From contig CAKPTA010000001.1 in the NCBI GenBank assembly GCA_934190785.1, forward strand, positions 62,001-126,000: a stretch of 64,000 bases of DNA, given 5' to 3'. A program made the position numbers and the translations under genes. This document shows, in pieces, positions 25,386 to 34,097 of the stretch; position 1 is the stretch's first letter; each line of letters begins with the position of its first letter. Source of the stretch: an uncultured Bacilli bacterium. GTDB lineage: Bacteria; Bacillota_I; Bacilli_A; RF39; UBA660. The notes under the pieces were generated by a model. That model saw only the letters and a program-made list of their open reading frames with translations, did not search any database and had not been told where the DNA came from.

Positions 25386-26660
25386 ATGACATTTAATATA
25401 TATACCCTTGGTTGTAAAGTAAATACATATGAAAGTAATGTTATGATAGATAAACTTACTAATGCTGGATACAAGCAAGTTCCAACAGATGAAGCGGCAG
25501 ATATATCAATTATTAATACTTGTACAGTTACTAATACAGCTGATTCAAAATCATTAAAAACAATTCGTCATGTAGCTCGTAATAATGAGAATGCGATTAT
25601 TGTTGTAACAGGATGTTTTGCGCAAAATAAAAAAGATATTTTTGATAACATGGATGAAGTTGCAATCGCACTTGGAAATGTTGGTAAAGCAGATATTGTA
25701 AGTTATATAAAAAAATATATGGAAACACATAAGAAGAATATAGATATTAAAGATGTAATGCATACTGATTTTGAAAGTATGAAACTAAATAATTTTAATA
25801 GAACAAGGGCTTTTGTAAAAATAGAAGATGGGTGTGAGAATTTTTGTACATACTGTATTATTCCTTATACTAGAGGAAGTGTAAGAAGTAAAAAAAGAAA
25901 TGATGTAATAGATGAGGTTAGTGCTTTAGTAAAAGATGGACATAGTGAAGTTGTTTTAACAGGTATTCATACAGGACACTATGGAGCTGATTTAGATAAC
26001 TATAACTTTGCAGCACTACTTCGTGAACTTGTTAATATAGAAGGATTAAAACGACTTCGTATTTCATCAATTGAGATGAATGAACTTTCAAGTGAAGTAT
26101 TAAATGTTATAAAGGAAAGTCCTATTATAGTTGATCATTTACATATACCTCTTCAAAGTGGAAGCGATAGAATTTTAAAAAGTATGAATCGTAAATATAA
26201 TATAGATGAATTTGAAAATAAGATAAATGAAATAAGAAGTATTAGACCTAATATTTCTATTACAACAGATGTGATTGTTGGATTTCCAGGAGAAAGTGAA
26301 GAAGATTTTGAAGAAATGAAACAAAATATTTGTAAAATTAATTTTTCAAAATTACATGTTTTTCCATATTCAAAAAGAGAAGGAACTAAAGCTGCAGAAA
26401 TGCCTAATCAAATAAAAGAAAATGAAAAGAAAACTAGAGTTAGAGAGTTAATAAACTTATCAAAAGAGTTAGAAACAAACTATATGAATAAATTTTTAAA
26501 TAAAGAAATAATCTATATTCCAGAAATATATAAAGATGGATATATTGTTGGACATACAGGTAATTATTTACTTATTAAAGAAAAAGGTACAAAAGAAGAT
26601 TTATATAAAGAAAAAACAGGAATAATTAAAGAAATTAATTATCCATATTGTATACTATAA
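25386..26660 (+). CDS. mtaB: tRNA t6A37 methylthiotransferase
   Basis: Radical-SAM methylthiotransferase of the MiaB family, MtaB branch, 424 residues; converts t6A37 to ms2t6A37 in tRNAs reading ANN codons. N-terminal UPF0004 domain starts YTLGCKVNTYESN with its cysteines (NTCTVTN, VTGCFAQ); the radical-SAM triad is Cys150, Cys154, Cys157 in DGCENFCTYC, followed by the class signature IIPYTRGSVRS. IPLQSGSD-type motif reads HIPLQSGSD. The C-terminal TRAM part is short. The YTLGCKVN and PYTRG forms point to MtaB instead of MiaB or RimO. Confidence 0.92.
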   Translation: MTFNIYTLGCKVNTYESNVMIDKLTNAGYKQVPTDEAADISIINTCTVTNTADSKSLKTIRHVARNNENAIIVVTGCFAQNKKDIFDNMDEVAIALGNVGKADIVSYIKKYMETHKKNIDIKDVMHTDFESMKLNNFNRTRAFVKIEDGCENFCTYCIIPYTRGSVRSKKRNDVIDEVSALVKDGHSEVVLTGIHTGHYGADLDNYNFAALLRELVNIEGLKRLRISSIEMNELSSEVLNVIKESPIIVDHLHIPLQSGSDRILKSMNRKYNIDEFENKINEIRSIRPNISITTDVIVGFPGESEEDFEEMKQNICKINFSKLHVFPYSKREGTKAAEMPNQIKENEKKTRVRELINLSKELETNYMNKFLNKEIIYIPEIYKDGYIVGHTGNYLLIKEKGTKEDLYKEKTGIIKEINYPYCIL

Positions 26661-26661
26661 T

Positions 26662-26690
26662 TTGACGATAAAAAAATAATATGTTATATT
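26662..26690 (+). promoter_or_regulatory. Promoter of the 26713 gene
   Basis: TTGACG (26662-26667), 17-bp spacer, TATATT (26685-26690), 22 nt before the ATG. Confidence 0.7.
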
Positions 26691-26712
26691 ATAAACGAAA
26701 TGGGGAATAAAC

Positions 26713-27186
26713 ATGAGTATATATGATGATATGATTGAAATGAATAAATTAGATGAAGAAACAGATAGAAAAATATATAATGAAAAAAGAGAACGTAGAA
26801 ATAAAAAAAATATTAGAAATATACGAATAAGAAAAACTGCTTTTGCGGTTATAGCTGGAAGTGTTATCTTAATTGGTGGAATAGAAGCTGTACACAAATA
26901 TGAAAGTAAACCAATTCGTGTTGTTACAACAGAACTTATGACAGATGCAGGTTTCAAAAGAACTGGAGACGGAAGAAGAATTGATGATAAAATGACAGAG
27001 CAAGAGTTAGTGGATTATATAAAGGCAAACAATCTACAAGAATCTGAGATAAGAACATCCTTAACTAAAGATTTAAAACATGAAGGTATTGATTATAATT
27101 TTGGAATGGATAAAATAGAAAAAGCTAATCCAGATGTATTTAATCAAAGTGAAGTTGTAGAAGAAACAAAAGGTATGGGTAGATAA
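26713..27186 (+). CDS. Single-pass membrane protein of unknown function
   Basis: 157 residues. A highly charged N-terminal segment (residues 1-40, with RKIYNEKRERRNKK) precedes one membrane helix at about 43-59 (AFAVIAGSVILIGGIEA) and an outside domain of about 95 residues (TEQELVDYIKANNLQ). By the positive-inside rule the N-terminus is cytoplasmic. The gene has its own promoter and terminator and so is expressed alone. No family recognised. Confidence 0.7.
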   Translation: MSIYDDMIEMNKLDEETDRKIYNEKRERRNKKNIRNIRIRKTAFAVIAGSVILIGGIEAVHKYESKPIRVVTTELMTDAGFKRTGDGRRIDDKMTEQELVDYIKANNLQESEIRTSLTKDLKHEGIDYNFGMDKIEKANPDVFNQSEVVEETKGMGR

Positions 27187-27199
27187 TCCATACCTTTTT
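27168..27199 (+). terminator. Terminator of the 26713 gene
   Basis: AAAAGGTATGG (27168-27178) and CCATACCTTTT (27188-27198), an 11-bp stem with a 9-nt loop that contains the stop codon. Confidence 0.85.
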
Positions 27200-27214
27200 G
27201 AATAAGTTAACAGT

Positions 27215-27272
27215 AAGGTTATAATTAAAAAAGTTGCATTTAATTTTTTAAAGAACAAGGTTATAATCAAAA
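27215..27272. repeat. Direct repeat upstream of the acyl-CoA ligase promoter
   Basis: AAGGTTATAATTAAAA (27215-27230) recurs as AAGGTTATAATCAAAA (27257-27272), 15 of 16 identical, with starts 42 bp apart (four helical turns). The second copy ends 1 nt before the -35 box at 27274. This fits paired activator or repressor sites; no regulator is identified. Confidence 0.55.
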
Positions 27273-27273
27273 T

Positions 27274-27302
27274 TTGACAAACACCATAAAAAATGTTAGT
27301 AT
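27274..27302 (+). promoter_or_regulatory. Promoter of the acyl-CoA ligase operon
   Basis: TTGACA (27274-27279), 17-bp spacer, TAGTAT (27297-27302). Perfect -35 with a weaker -10. Confidence 0.7.
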
Positions 27303-27334
27303 ATGGCTCAATAAAAGAGAGGTGGAATGGTTAG

Positions 27335-29113
27335 ATGAAAAATCTAAGTTTAAACGAAGAAAAAATGCGTGATTTATATTTAAGAAAATTAGCATTAGGT
27401 GAAATTCAAGGACCGCCAACATGCTATGAAAGTATTAACAAAAGTTGGTTGAAATTTTATAGTGAGGATCAAATTAAAGCGGATTTGCCACATATGTCTA
27501 TTTATAGATATATGATAAAAAATAATATAAATCATATGAATGATAATGCACTTTGTTATTTTGGAAAAAATATAAGTTTTAAAAAATTAGATAATGAAAT
27601 AAATAAATGTGTAAATTCATTTTTAACATATAATATAAAACCTGGTGATGTTGTAACTATTTGTATGCCTAATACACCAGAAGCTGTAATTGCTTTTTAT
27701 GCATTAAACAAAATGGGCGCTGTTGCAAATATGATTCATCCATTATCAGGTGAAAAGGAAATAAAAAATTATTTGCAAGAAGTTAAATCTACTATGGTTA
27801 TAACAATTGATATGACATGCGAAAAAATATTAAATGTAAAAGATGAAACTAATGTTAAAAATATTATATGTGTATCACCAAAAGATTCAATGCCATTTTT
27901 TATGAAAAAATTATATGCAGTATCAGGAAAAAATATAAAATTAAAAAATAATAAAAATGTAATTACATGGCAAAAGTTTATTAAATTAGGAAAAAAAGAT
28001 GAAATTTTTGAAAAAGAATATCAAGGTGATAGAACTTCTGTAATTATGCACACTGGCGGTACAACAGGGGTTCCTAAGGGTGTGGAACTTACTGATGATA
28101 ATTTTAATAGTATGGTTGAACAGTTTGTTTTAAATGCAGATAATTTTAAACGAAAGGATAAAATGCTAACAATAATGCCGGTTTTTCATGGGTTTGGGTT
28201 GTGTAGTTCAATTCATTTGCCTTTATCCATTGGTGTAACTTCTATTCTGTTACCAAAATTAGATTCAAAAAAAATGGATAAAATCTTTGATAAATATAAA
28301 CCTAATCATATTATAGGGGTTCCGACTTTATTTAAAGCAATGCTTAACAATAAAAAATTAGAAAGTAAGGATTTATCTTATTTAAAATATGTTGTTTCAG
28401 GTGGAGATCTAATAAAGGATTCTTTAGAAAATGATATCAATGAATTTTTAAAGAAACATAACTCGCCTGCTAAACTATGTAAAGGATATGGATTATCAGA
28501 AGCAGTTGCTGGTGTTACATTTGCGGATAAAGATTATAATATTCCAACATCTATTGGAATACCAATGGTGAAAACATCAATAAAAATTGTTGATCCAGAA
28601 ACAGAAAAAGAAGTAAGCAATGGTGATATAGGTGAGATATGTGTAAATGGTCCAACAACAATGAAGCAATATTATAATAATGTTATTGAAACAGAAAATT
28701 CATTGCATGATGGATGGTTACATACTGGAGATTTAGGATATTGTGATAATGGAATATTTTATTTTGCACAACGAAGAGGAAATATGATTATATCTAGTGG
28801 AGTTAATGTGTACCCAAGTAATATAGAAAAAGTTCTTGAAACGCATGAAGCTGTAGCAACATGTGCAGTTATAGGAATACATCATTCTTATAAAATGCAA
28901 GTTCCAAAGGCTTATATAATTTTAAAAGAAGGTTATAAAGCAACGGATGAATTAAAAGAAGAATTAAATGAATTGTGTAAAAAGTGTTTAAACGTTTATT
29001 CAATTCCATATAGTTATGAATTTAGGGAAAAGTTACCACAAACATTGCTAGGTAAAATAAATCGTAAAGAATTATCTTTAGAAGAAGAAAAGGTAAAAAT
29101 TTATAAAAAATAA
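27335..29113 (+). CDS. AMP-forming acyl-CoA synthetase/ligase
   Basis: ANL-superfamily adenylating enzyme, 592 residues. Phosphate loop HTGGTTGVPKG (about 239-249), then GYGLSEA, GWLHTGDLGY, and RRGNMIISSGVNVYPSNIE near the hinge, ending with the C-terminal lysine region LLGKINRK. It should activate a carboxylic acid, most likely a fatty acid, with ATP and transfer it to CoA or another thiol. The next gene encodes an acyltransferase fusion 18 nt downstream, so the ligase may feed acyl groups into lipid assembly. The N-terminal 50 residues are longer than in most family members. Substrate chain length cannot be deduced. Confidence 0.85.
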   Translation: MKNLSLNEEKMRDLYLRKLALGEIQGPPTCYESINKSWLKFYSEDQIKADLPHMSIYRYMIKNNINHMNDNALCYFGKNISFKKLDNEINKCVNSFLTYNIKPGDVVTICMPNTPEAVIAFYALNKMGAVANMIHPLSGEKEIKNYLQEVKSTMVITIDMTCEKILNVKDETNVKNIICVSPKDSMPFFMKKLYAVSGKNIKLKNNKNVITWQKFIKLGKKDEIFEKEYQGDRTSVIMHTGGTTGVPKGVELTDDNFNSMVEQFVLNADNFKRKDKMLTIMPVFHGFGLCSSIHLPLSIGVTSILLPKLDSKKMDKIFDKYKPNHIIGVPTLFKAMLNNKKLESKDLSYLKYVVSGGDLIKDSLENDINEFLKKHNSPAKLCKGYGLSEAVAGVTFADKDYNIPTSIGIPMVKTSIKIVDPETEKEVSNGDIGEICVNGPTTMKQYYNNVIETENSLHDGWLHTGDLGYCDNGIFYFAQRRGNMIISSGVNVYPSNIEKVLETHEAVATCAVIGIHHSYKMQVPKAYIILKEGYKATDELKEELNELCKKCLNVYSIPYSYEFREKLPQTLLGKINRKELSLEEEKVKIYKK

Positions 29114-29131
29114 AGTTAGGGTGTGATTTTA

Positions 29132-30490
29132 ATGGCAAATATAGGTGTTGATGTAGATGGCGTTTTGACGAATTTAGAAAAGTTTCAACTGGAAAATGGT
29201 AAAAAGTTTTTTGGAGAAAATAAAATTGTAAATAAAAATGCATATGATGTAAAAGATATCTTTGATTGTTCATCATCTGAAAGAGAAAAATTTTGGCTTA
29301 AGTATATTTGGAAATATTCAATAGAAGAAGAAATGACTCCATATGCATCTGATGTTTTAAATAAACTTAAAGATGAAGGAAATAAAATATATATAATAAC
29401 AGGAAGAGTTCATACAACTAAGCCTGGAATAAAAGGAAAACTATTTAGAAAAATGTTGGAGGAATGGCTAGAAAAAAATAGAATTCCCTATGAACAAATT
29501 GTATATTGTGATGAAAAAAATAGTGCTGATGATAAATATGAGGCTTGTGAACATCTTAATATAGATGTAATGCTAGAGGATAAAGTTGAAAATATTAAAG
29601 CTTTAAAAAAAGTTTCAAAAATCATATGTTTTAATTCAAAATATAATAATGACTATATAGATCAAGATATTTATAGGGTTAATGATTTTAAAGAAGCATA
29701 CAACATTATTAGTAAATTAAATTTCAATTCAAAACACTTTGAAGTTTTATCGGGTTTAGAAAGAAATAATTTGTCTGTTTCTGAACAAATAGAATATTAT
29801 GAGAATTTAAGAAAATATTATATGGAATTACCTTATGATTATGATAAAATATCAAAATTAGAAAGAAATTATAAATTAGCCTTTAATATTGGAATGCCAA
29901 TATTTAAAATGATTTATAAGCCAATTATTTTAAATAAAGAGTTTATACCCAAAGGCAATGGATATATCTTCGTTTCAAATCATTTAGGTTCACTTGATCA
30001 GTTTCCAATTATGACGGCAATAGGTAATAGACCTATACATTTTATGGCAGCAAGTACTTTATATAATTTAAAAAGAGGTATATTATATAGAAACACTGGC
30101 AGTATATTTGTTGATAGAGAAGATAGTGATAGTAAAAAAGCAGCAACTGAAATGATGACACAAATTTTAATTAATGGGGGGAACATTTTTATATTCCCAG
30201 AAGGAACAAGAAATCGTAGTGAAAAATATATGTTAGAATTTAAAAAAGGTGCAGTTTCTATTGCACAATCAACAGGAGCTCCGATTATTCCTTTTGCAGT
30301 TAACAATAATTATAGTATTAAAGATAGAAATTTGATAGTTAGAGCTGGGAATCCGTTTTATGTAAATGCTGGTGACAATTTAGAAGAAAAAAATAATGAG
30401 TTACGTGATATAATTGCATCGATGGTTTGGGAAAATATGGAATTTGAGCGACAAATTGATGACGAAAAGAAGAAAATATACAAAAAATAA
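29132..30490 (+). CDS. HAD-type hydrolase fused to a PlsC-like acyltransferase
   Basis: 452 residues with two domains. Residues 1-180 are a HAD-superfamily part of the 5'-nucleotidase/NT5C kind: GVDVDGVLTN (Asp7, Asp9) and IITGR, with MLEDKVENI as the acidic motif IV. Residues 240-440 are a PlsC-type 1-acylglycerol-3-phosphate acyltransferase: NHLGSLD (Asn283, catalytic His284, Asp289), FVDRED, FPEGTRN (355-361) and GAPIIPFAV. The start is the ATG at 29132. Together with the ligase the operon could activate a fatty acid, acylate lysophosphatidate or a related acceptor and dephosphorylate the product. HAD-PlsC fusions are known in other bacteria (mycobacteria), but usually with a SerB-like HAD domain. 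Confidence 0.85.
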   Translation: MANIGVDVDGVLTNLEKFQLENGKKFFGENKIVNKNAYDVKDIFDCSSSEREKFWLKYIWKYSIEEEMTPYASDVLNKLKDEGNKIYIITGRVHTTKPGIKGKLFRKMLEEWLEKNRIPYEQIVYCDEKNSADDKYEACEHLNIDVMLEDKVENIKALKKVSKIICFNSKYNNDYIDQDIYRVNDFKEAYNIISKLNFNSKHFEVLSGLERNNLSVSEQIEYYENLRKYYMELPYDYDKISKLERNYKLAFNIGMPIFKMIYKPIILNKEFIPKGNGYIFVSNHLGSLDQFPIMTAIGNRPIHFMAASTLYNLKRGILYRNTGSIFVDREDSDSKKAATEMMTQILINGGNIFIFPEGTRNRSEKYMLEFKKGAVSIAQSTGAPIIPFAVNNNYSIKDRNLIVRAGNPFYVNAGDNLEEKNNELRDIIASMVWENMEFERQIDDEKKKIYKK

Positions 30491-30501
30491 CTTGTAAATA
30501 G

Positions 30502-30533
30502 AAAGGACTGTTTGTTTAAAACAGTCCTTTTTT
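30502..30533 (+). terminator. Terminator of the acyl-CoA ligase operon
   Basis: AAAGGACTGTTT (30502-30513) and AAACAGTCCTTT (30519-30530), a perfect 12-bp stem with a 5-nt loop and trailing T-run. Confidence 0.9.
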
Positions 30534-30609
30534 AAAAAAAATATTGGATATTATTTAAAAAAATAAATAATTATGATAAAATTACATTGTATCCATAGGA
30601 GGATTTGTT

Positions 30610-32445
30610 ATGAGTAGTTTGTATTTTCAAATTTGTAGTTTGTTTTATATAGTATTATTAAATGTTACTTTTTTTTCAAAAAAAAGACTTCAGTCATTAG
30701 AAAATAAATTGTTTTCATATATGATTATTACAAATTTATTGGGAATTATTTTAGATATAATAAGTACATATTTGGCTATTATAAATGCAAATTATACATT
30801 ACTAATAATATTCTGTAAGAGTTATTTGGTCTATTTATTAATTTGGATTACATTGATGACTGCATATATATATGTTATTTCAGTAAATGGATTTAAAAAG
30901 AAATCAAAAGAAAGAACAAAAAATCAAGAAAAAAATAGTAGATTTTTAAAATTTTTAATCATATTAGCAACGATATCTGTTTTACTTGTAATCGTTTTAC
31001 CATTATATAGTAATAGGAGTAATGGAAGAATATATACATATGGTCCAAGTGCAGTAATCTCATATATGATATCTGGAATATGTATTTTTGTATGGTTGAT
31101 ATGTATGTTTAAAAACTTTAAGAACTTAAAATCAAAAAAATATTTGCCTATGTTTGCATATATGACAATTGGGTTAATTGCTACTGCAATTCAAGCAATT
31201 TATCCTGAAATATTGATAATAACATCTATGGAAACTTTTATTACTTTTTTAATGTACTTTACAATTGAAAACCCTGATATGAAAATGATAGAACAGCTTA
31301 ATATAGCCCGTGCTCAAGCTGAAAAGGCTAATAGAGCAAAAAGTGATTTTTTATCAAATATGTCTCATGAAATACGTACACCGCTTAATGCTATTGTGGG
31401 GTTTAGTCAAGCATTACAAGAAGAAGATTTACCGGATAGTGCTAAAGATGAAGTTAGTGATATTGTATCAGCATCTAATAGTTTGCTTGAACTTGTAAAT
31501 GGTATTCTTGATATTTCTAAGATTGAAGCTGATAAGCTTGAGATTGTTAATACTGAATATAGTTTTAAGAATGTTTATAATGATTTGGTAGCTTTAACAC
31601 GTGCTCGTATGGGTGAAAAACCGCTTGATTTAAGACTTTCTTATGATGAGAGTATTCCTAGTGTTTTATATGGTGATCATACACGAGTTAAGCAAATTAT
31701 ATTAAATTTACTTACAAATGCAGTTAAGTATACTAAAGAAGGCTATGTATCATTTAAGGTTAGTTCTGTAATTGAAGGTGATGTTTGTCGTTTAATTGTT
31801 TCAGTAGAGGATTCTGGTATAGGTATTAAGAACGAGAATATTGATAAGTTATTTATGAAGTTTGAACGTTTTGATCTTGATAAAAATATTACAATTGAGG
31901 GTACAGGTCTTGGTCTTGCAATTACGAAAAAACTTGTTGATTTGATGCATGGAAAAATTGTTGTTCAAAGTGTTTATGGTAAGGGAAGTAAGTTTACGGT
32001 TGCGCTTGATCAAAAAATTGTTCGTGGTAAAGAAGCTGTTTTAGAAAGCCATGAAGCAAAAGTAGAATTATTTGAAGTTCCTGATAAGAAAGTATTAGTA
32101 GTTGATGATAATAAAATAAATTTAAAAGTTGCAGCTAGATTACTTTCTAATTATAAAGTGAATGTTGAGCTTGTAGAAAGTGGTTTTGAATGTCTTGAAA
32201 AGGTAAAAACAAATACTTATGATTTGATTTTAATGGATGATATGATGCCTAAAATGAGCGGGGTTGAGACATTTCATAAATTGAAGGAAAATAATAGTTT
32301 TAATACTCCTGTTGTAGCACTTACGGCTAATGCGATTACAGGAATGAAGGAAAAATATTTAAGTGAAGGATTTAATGGTTATTTATCAAAACCTATTGAT
32401 AAATTAGAGCTTAATATTATTATGAAGAAATATTTAAAAAAGTAG
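30610..32445 (+). CDS. Membrane hybrid histidine kinase with receiver domain
   Basis: 611 residues. Six or seven membrane helices fill residues 1-215, in place of a classical extracellular sensor. HisKA domain with [13 protein letters not shown], phosphoacceptor His253; ATPase domain with N-box [11 protein letters not shown]1 DSGIGIK, F-box KFERFD and G2 GTGLGLAI. The C-terminal receiver domain has [12 protein letters not shown] and LILMDDMMP, phosphoacceptor Asp543, and a conserved Lys in SKPID. As a hybrid kinase it needs an HPt protein to pass the phosphate on; one is encoded 9 nt downstream. Signal unknown. AGGAGG precedes the ATG. Confidence 0.92.
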   Translation: MSSLYFQICSLFYIVLLNVTFFSKKRLQSLENKLFSYMIITNLLGIILDIISTYLAIINANYTLLIIFCKSYLVYLLIWITLMTAYIYVISVNGFKKKSKERTKNQEKNSRFLKFLIILATISVLLVIVLPLYSNRSNGRIYTYGPSAVISYMISGICIFVWLICMFKNFKNLKSKKYLPMFAYMTIGLIATAIQAIYPEILIITSMETFITFLMYFTIENPDMKMIEQLNIARAQAEKANRAKSDFLSNMSHEIRTPLNAIVGFSQALQEEDLPDSAKDEVSDIVSASNSLLELVNGILDISKIEADKLEIVNTEYSFKNVYNDLVALTRARMGEKPLDLRLSYDESIPSVLYGDHTRVKQIILNLLTNAVKYTKEGYVSFKVSSVIEGDVCRLIVSVEDSGIGIKNENIDKLFMKFERFDLDKNITIEGTGLGLAITKKLVDLMHGKIVVQSVYGKGSKFTVALDQKIVRGKEAVLESHEAKVELFEVPDKKVLVVDDNKINLKVAARLLSNYKVNVELVESGFECLEKVKTNTYDLILMDDMMPKMSGVETFHKLKENNSFNTPVVALTANAITGMKEKYLSEGFNGYLSKPIDKLELNIIMKKYLKK

Positions 32446-32454
32446 GAGGAATTT

Positions 32455-32814
32455 ATGAAAGATAGAAGTTTACTTGAAAATAATGGTATTAATGTAGAGG
32501 CAAGTTTGGATATTCTTGGAGATATGGAAATGTATGATGAAACACTTGCTGATTTCTTAGATGAAGTTGATGAAAAGATAGAAAAATTAAATGAGTATAA
32601 TGCATCTCATGATATGGCAAATTATGCGATTATAGCTCATTCTCTAAAGAGTGATTCTAAGTATTTAGGTTTTACTAAATTAGCAGAGCTTGCTCTTGAC
32701 AATGAACTTAAGGGGAAAGAAAATGATAGTGAATATGTTTCTCTTCATTTTGATGAGTTTATGAATGAAGCAGCTAGAATTATTAAAGTTGTACGTGAGT
32801 ATATGGGAAAATAG
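32455..32814 (+). CDS. HPt phosphotransfer protein
   Basis: 119-residue histidine phosphotransfer protein, a four-helix bundle. AHSLKSDSKYLGF carries the phosphoacceptor His62 with the conserved Lys three residues later and Gly at the usual place. It should take phosphate from Asp543 of the kinase encoded upstream (and perhaps from Asp604 of the kinase at 34098) and hand it to a response regulator. No stand-alone response regulator is present in the window. Ends in a terminator that overlaps its stop codon. Confidence 0.85.
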   Translation: MKDRSLLENNGINVEASLDILGDMEMYDETLADFLDEVDEKIEKLNEYNASHDMANYAIIAHSLKSDSKYLGFTKLAELALDNELKGKENDSEYVSLHFDEFMNEAARIIKVVREYMGK

Positions 32815-32833
32815 TATTTATACTATTTTTTCT
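32808..32833 (+). terminator. Terminator after the HPt gene
   Basis: AAAATAGTA (32808-32816) and TACTATTTT (32821-32829) around TTTA, with a following T-run. Confidence 0.8.
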
Positions 32834-32838
32834 TTTTC

Positions 32839-32867
32839 TTGATATTTTTTTAATATTGTAGTATTAT
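32839..32867 (+). promoter_or_regulatory. Promoter of the solenoid protein gene
   Basis: TTGATA (32839-32844), 17-bp spacer, TATTAT (32862-32867), 30 nt before the ATG. Confidence 0.7.
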
Positions 32868-32896
32868 ATTTGAACTAAAGAAAAGAGGTGTTTTTA

Positions 32897-34018
32897 ATGT
32901 TTAGTTTTAATTTAAAAATGCATAGTTCAAAAGAAATATATGAATATGTTCTTAAAAATAATCAAAAAATTAAACCAAATAAAATGGAAAAAATAGTAAA
33001 GATATTAGCTTCTAAAAGAGATGCTATGTATATATACATGTTTGCTCGCAATTTTAATTTAACATATAGTGATATAGAAGTGTTAACTAATGCGATTTGT
33101 AAAACAAATAATTATCATTATATCTATTTGTTTTTAAAGAATGTTACTTTTTTAGATTTATCTTTACGCACTAAAATTATCAATACATTTAGTCAAGGTA
33201 CTCATAGTGAAGCTGTATATATTTATAATATTTTAACTGATATGTTATATACGAATGATGAAGAAATGGAAAAACTTATTATTTCTTTATGTCATACTGG
33301 TTCACCATATTATATTTATCAGTATGCACTTACTGCTACTTTAATTGATTCATCTTTATCTAATCATTTGGTTGAAGCCATTTGTTCTTTATATGATCCA
33401 TATTATATATGTCTTTTTGTTAGAAATGTTTCTTTTTTAACAAGTGAACAAAAAATTATGTTAGCGCACTTTATATGTTATTGTGGTAAACCTTATCAAA
33501 TTTGTGAGTTTGCATCTAGCGCATCTTTTTTACCTGAAGAGGCTTGTGATATTTTAGTTTCTTCTATTCGCTATGAAAAAGCAGAGGATATATATAGATT
33601 AGCGCTTTCATTAAAAGATCTTGGAGTAAAAAATAAAAAGATATTATCTAAAGCTATTCATATGACTAATAATTATGAAATGGTAAAAAAATTTGAACAA
33701 GATATTTTTTATGATTCTGATTTTAAAAATTATGATATAGAATCATTATATAAAGAAGCACTTATGCATAAAAATGATAAAAGTAGAAGTGATTATGTTA
33801 AAAGAATATTATCTTCAGGTAATTTAAAGTATATATATTTATGTACTATTTATTTAGATCGTGATCTTATTGATGTTTTATATGGAACAAAGGATGATTT
33901 CTATAGTTTGGTTAAAAAATCTAATATATTTACAGATGAAGAGTTACAGAATATATATCACGAGCTTTATAAATATAGAAAATCTAATCAAAATAAGGTA
34001 CTTAGCTATAAGAAGTAG
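32897..34018 (+). CDS. Helical-repeat (solenoid) protein of unknown function
   Basis: 373 residues with seven repeats of about 31 residues. The repeat anchor Y-I-Y/I-C/D-I-Y recurs at residues 45, 75, 108, 139, 170, 201 and 231 (steps 30-33); a typical unit reads YIYLF-x2-NV-x-FL followed by a second helix. This is expected to fold as an alpha-solenoid for protein binding. No signal peptide or membrane segment; cytoplasmic. Residues after about 260 do not follow the repeat. The gene stands alone between two promoters and two terminators, flanked by the phosphorelay genes, so it may be an adaptor of that system. No known family recognised. The start is ATG 32897, with AGAGGTG 7 nt upstream. 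Confidence 0.75.
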   Translation: MFSFNLKMHSSKEIYEYVLKNNQKIKPNKMEKIVKILASKRDAMYIYMFARNFNLTYSDIEVLTNAICKTNNYHYIYLFLKNVTFLDLSLRTKIINTFSQGTHSEAVYIYNILTDMLYTNDEEMEKLIISLCHTGSPYYIYQYALTATLIDSSLSNHLVEAICSLYDPYYICLFVRNVSFLTSEQKIMLAHFICYCGKPYQICEFASSASFLPEEACDILVSSIRYEKAEDIYRLALSLKDLGVKNKKILSKAIHMTNNYEMVKKFEQDIFYDSDFKNYDIESLYKEALMHKNDKSRSDYVKRILSSGNLKYIYLCTIYLDRDLIDVLYGTKDDFYSLVKKSNIFTDEELQNIYHELYKYRKSNQNKVLSYKK

Positions 34019-34034
34019 TGTAAGTACTTTTTTT
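33998..34034 (+). terminator. Terminator after the solenoid protein gene
   Basis: GTACTTA (33998-34004) and TAAGTAC (34021-34027) with a 16-nt loop, or alternatively AAGTA/TACTT inside it, followed by seven T. Confidence 0.6.
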
Positions 34035-34040
34035 ATAATC

Positions 34041-34070
34041 TTGATATCAATATAATAATTGTGTTATAAT
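34041..34070 (+). promoter_or_regulatory. Promoter of the second hybrid kinase gene
   Basis: TTGATA (34041-34046), 18-bp spacer, TATAAT (34065-34070), 27 nt before the ATG. Confidence 0.7.
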
Positions 34071-34097
34071 ACATGATAGTAAGATAGGAGGGTTTAC

